Assembly (NCBI GenBank): GCA_900549295.1
Contig: URNG01000140.1
Coordinates: forward strand, 1-6,417
DNA: 6,417 nt
Source: an uncultured Rhodocyclaceae bacterium
GTDB taxonomy: Bacteria; Pseudomonadota; Gammaproteobacteria; Burkholderiales; Rhodocyclaceae
Reading direction: 5' to 3'
The translations under genes and the position numbers were made by a program. The notes beneath the pieces are model-generated. The model did no database searches. It was not told where the DNA came from and saw only the letters and a program-made list of their open reading frames with translations. Each line of letters opens with the position of its first letter. Position 1 is the stretch's first letter. Below, one piece after another: positions 5,880 through 6,417 of this stretch.

Positions 5880-6209
5880 TCAGAGGCCGCCGATGGCAGC
5901 CACCATGATTCGGTGCGCCATGCCGCCGCCCAGCGCGTAGCGCGTTTCGCCGCGCATGACGACGATGCCGCCGCCCTCGCGCTGGCGGACGACGACTTCC
6001 GCGCCGATGTTCAGGCCCATTTCGGTCAGCCGCCGCTCCATGCCGTTGCCGCCGCTCAGGGTGACGATGCGCACGCGCGCGCCGGCATCGGCCAGCGCCA
6101 GGGGATAGGGCTTGCCGTGGCCGTGGTTGTGTCCATGTTCGTGGCCATGACCGCTTTCGTGGCTGTGTTCGCCGTGCTGTCCATGTCCGTGCCGATGTTC
6201 GTTGCTCAT
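5880..6209 (-). CDS. FeoA-like protein with histidine-rich N-terminal extension
   Basis: This is a 109-residue protein. Residues 1-32 hold 12 histidines (5, 7, 9, 12, 15, 17, 21, 23, 25, 27, 29, 31) interleaved with Gly, Glu and Ser, a typical transition-metal-binding tail. Residues ~36-109 form a divergent FeoA/SH3-like domain, with LALADAGARVRIVTL, MERRLTEMGLNIGAEV (57-72), RQREGGGIVVMRGETRYALG and MAHRIMV. The RRLTEMGL..G core and RGETRYALG match FeoA, while the APLGDP segment of canonical FeoA is replaced by EGGG. The ATG is chosen over longer in-frame starts because AGGGA lies 9 nt upstream, and because the longer frame would overlap the preceding membrane gene. It is the second gene seen in the operon. 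A role in binding or delivering Fe(II) or another divalent metal, or in regulating FeoB, is inference. Many Feo loci encode two FeoA proteins, one canonical and one divergent. Confidence 0.92.
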   Translation of the reverse strand: MSNEHRHGHGQHGEHSHESGHGHEHGHNHGHGKPYPLALADAGARVRIVTLSGGNGMERRLTEMGLNIGAEVVVRQREGGGIVVMRGETRYALGGGMAHRIMVAAIGGL

Positions 6210-6218
6210 GATGCGAAT

Positions 6219-6223
6219 TCCCT
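6219..6223 (-). promoter_or_regulatory. Ribosome binding site of the His-rich feoA-like gene
   Basis: AGGGA on the minus strand lies 9 nt before the ATG at 6209. It supports the short start rather than the longer open frame that runs on to 6371. Confidence 0.65.
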
Positions 6224-6241
6224 GTGTGTCCGTGTATATCG

Positions 6242-6417
6242 TTACCAGACGAAAAAGACCAGTGACCAGGCCGTGACCATCAGCCCCACCGGCAGTGCCA
6301 TGCCGGACAGCGTCAGCAGGCGTTGGCCAAGCGTGCAGACGGCCCGTCCGGTCAGCTGCCAGACCAGCCACAGGCAGGCCACCCCGCCCCCCCCGAGGAG
6401 CCGGGCGATCTGCTCGG
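6242..6417 (-). CDS. C-terminal end of an unidentified membrane protein (5' end outside window)
   Basis: An open frame enters from the right edge and ends in TAA (6244-6242), giving 57 residues. It is very hydrophobic, with two probable membrane helices: one around GGVACLWLVWQL and one at the C-terminus (GMALPVGLMVTAWSLVFFVW). They are joined by a short loop with a basic residue and a Cys (TGRAVCTLGQRLLTL). The protein ends 32 nt before the His-rich FeoA-like gene on the same strand, so it is probably part of the feo operon or its upstream neighbour. I do not recognise the family; candidates such as an accessory metal-transport membrane protein or a PepSY-type membrane protein are guesses only. 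An eight-C run (6387-6394) lies inside it, so a sequencing length error would change the frame of the first few residues. A competing frame across the same bases looks far less protein-like. Confidence 0.6.
   Translation of the reverse strand, partial: EQIARLLGGGGVACLWLVWQLTGRAVCTLGQRLLTLSGMALPVGLMVTAWSLVFFVW

Noticed and set aside
6210..6241. Search for a Fur box or promoter just upstream of the His-rich feoA-like gene
   Set aside because: The 32-nt gap contains only a ribosome binding site. No GATAAT-type inverted repeat is visible, and the upstream gene continues to the window edge.

Overview
The window reads as chromosomal DNA of a GC-rich Gram-negative bacterium. The Feo gene order (feoA-feoA-feoB-feoC, with an E. 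coli-type FeoB and a separate small FeoC) and the codon use suggest a proteobacterium, most likely a betaproteobacterium of the Rhodocyclales type. That placement is inference from gene content and style; there is no rRNA or other marker here.

Left part (1-1726, + strand): three closely packed genes form one apparent transcription unit. They are the 3' end of a gene whose product ends in a SHOCT domain, a 437-residue protein with two tandem four-cysteine zinc ribbons and a C-terminal membrane anchor, and an 80-residue small protein with an N-terminal membrane helix. This resembles the SPFH/SHOCT plus zinc-ribbon (YdjG/YdjI-like) partners found around PspA-type envelope stress systems, but the decisive upstream gene lies outside the window.

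Middle (1892-2905, + strand): a stand-alone YhcG/DUF1016-type PDDEXK nuclease gene with its own ribosome binding site. It stands out in two ways. It carries two perfect in-frame palindromes that appear to be related copies with compensatory base changes, and it has a short AT-rich patch just after the second palindrome. The spacers on either side (1727-1891 and 2906-3009) hold no gene I can support.

Right part (3010-6417, - strand): a compact ferrous iron uptake operon, transcribed right to left. The order is: end of an unidentified membrane protein, a FeoA-like protein with a histidine-rich N-terminus, a canonical FeoA, FeoB and FeoC. Gaps are 32, 37, -1 and 8 nt. FeoB is the GTP-dependent inner membrane Fe(II) permease, FeoA proteins are SH3-like partners on its cytosolic face, and FeoC is a small winged-helix protein with a cysteine cluster. 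The promoter and any Fur site must lie beyond the right edge. The operon converges with the nuclease gene, and no convincing terminator is visible between them.

Nothing here is clearly a wholly new system. The best leads are the paired palindromes inside the nuclease gene, the SHOCT/double-zinc-ribbon/small-membrane-protein module, and the histidine-rich second FeoA.
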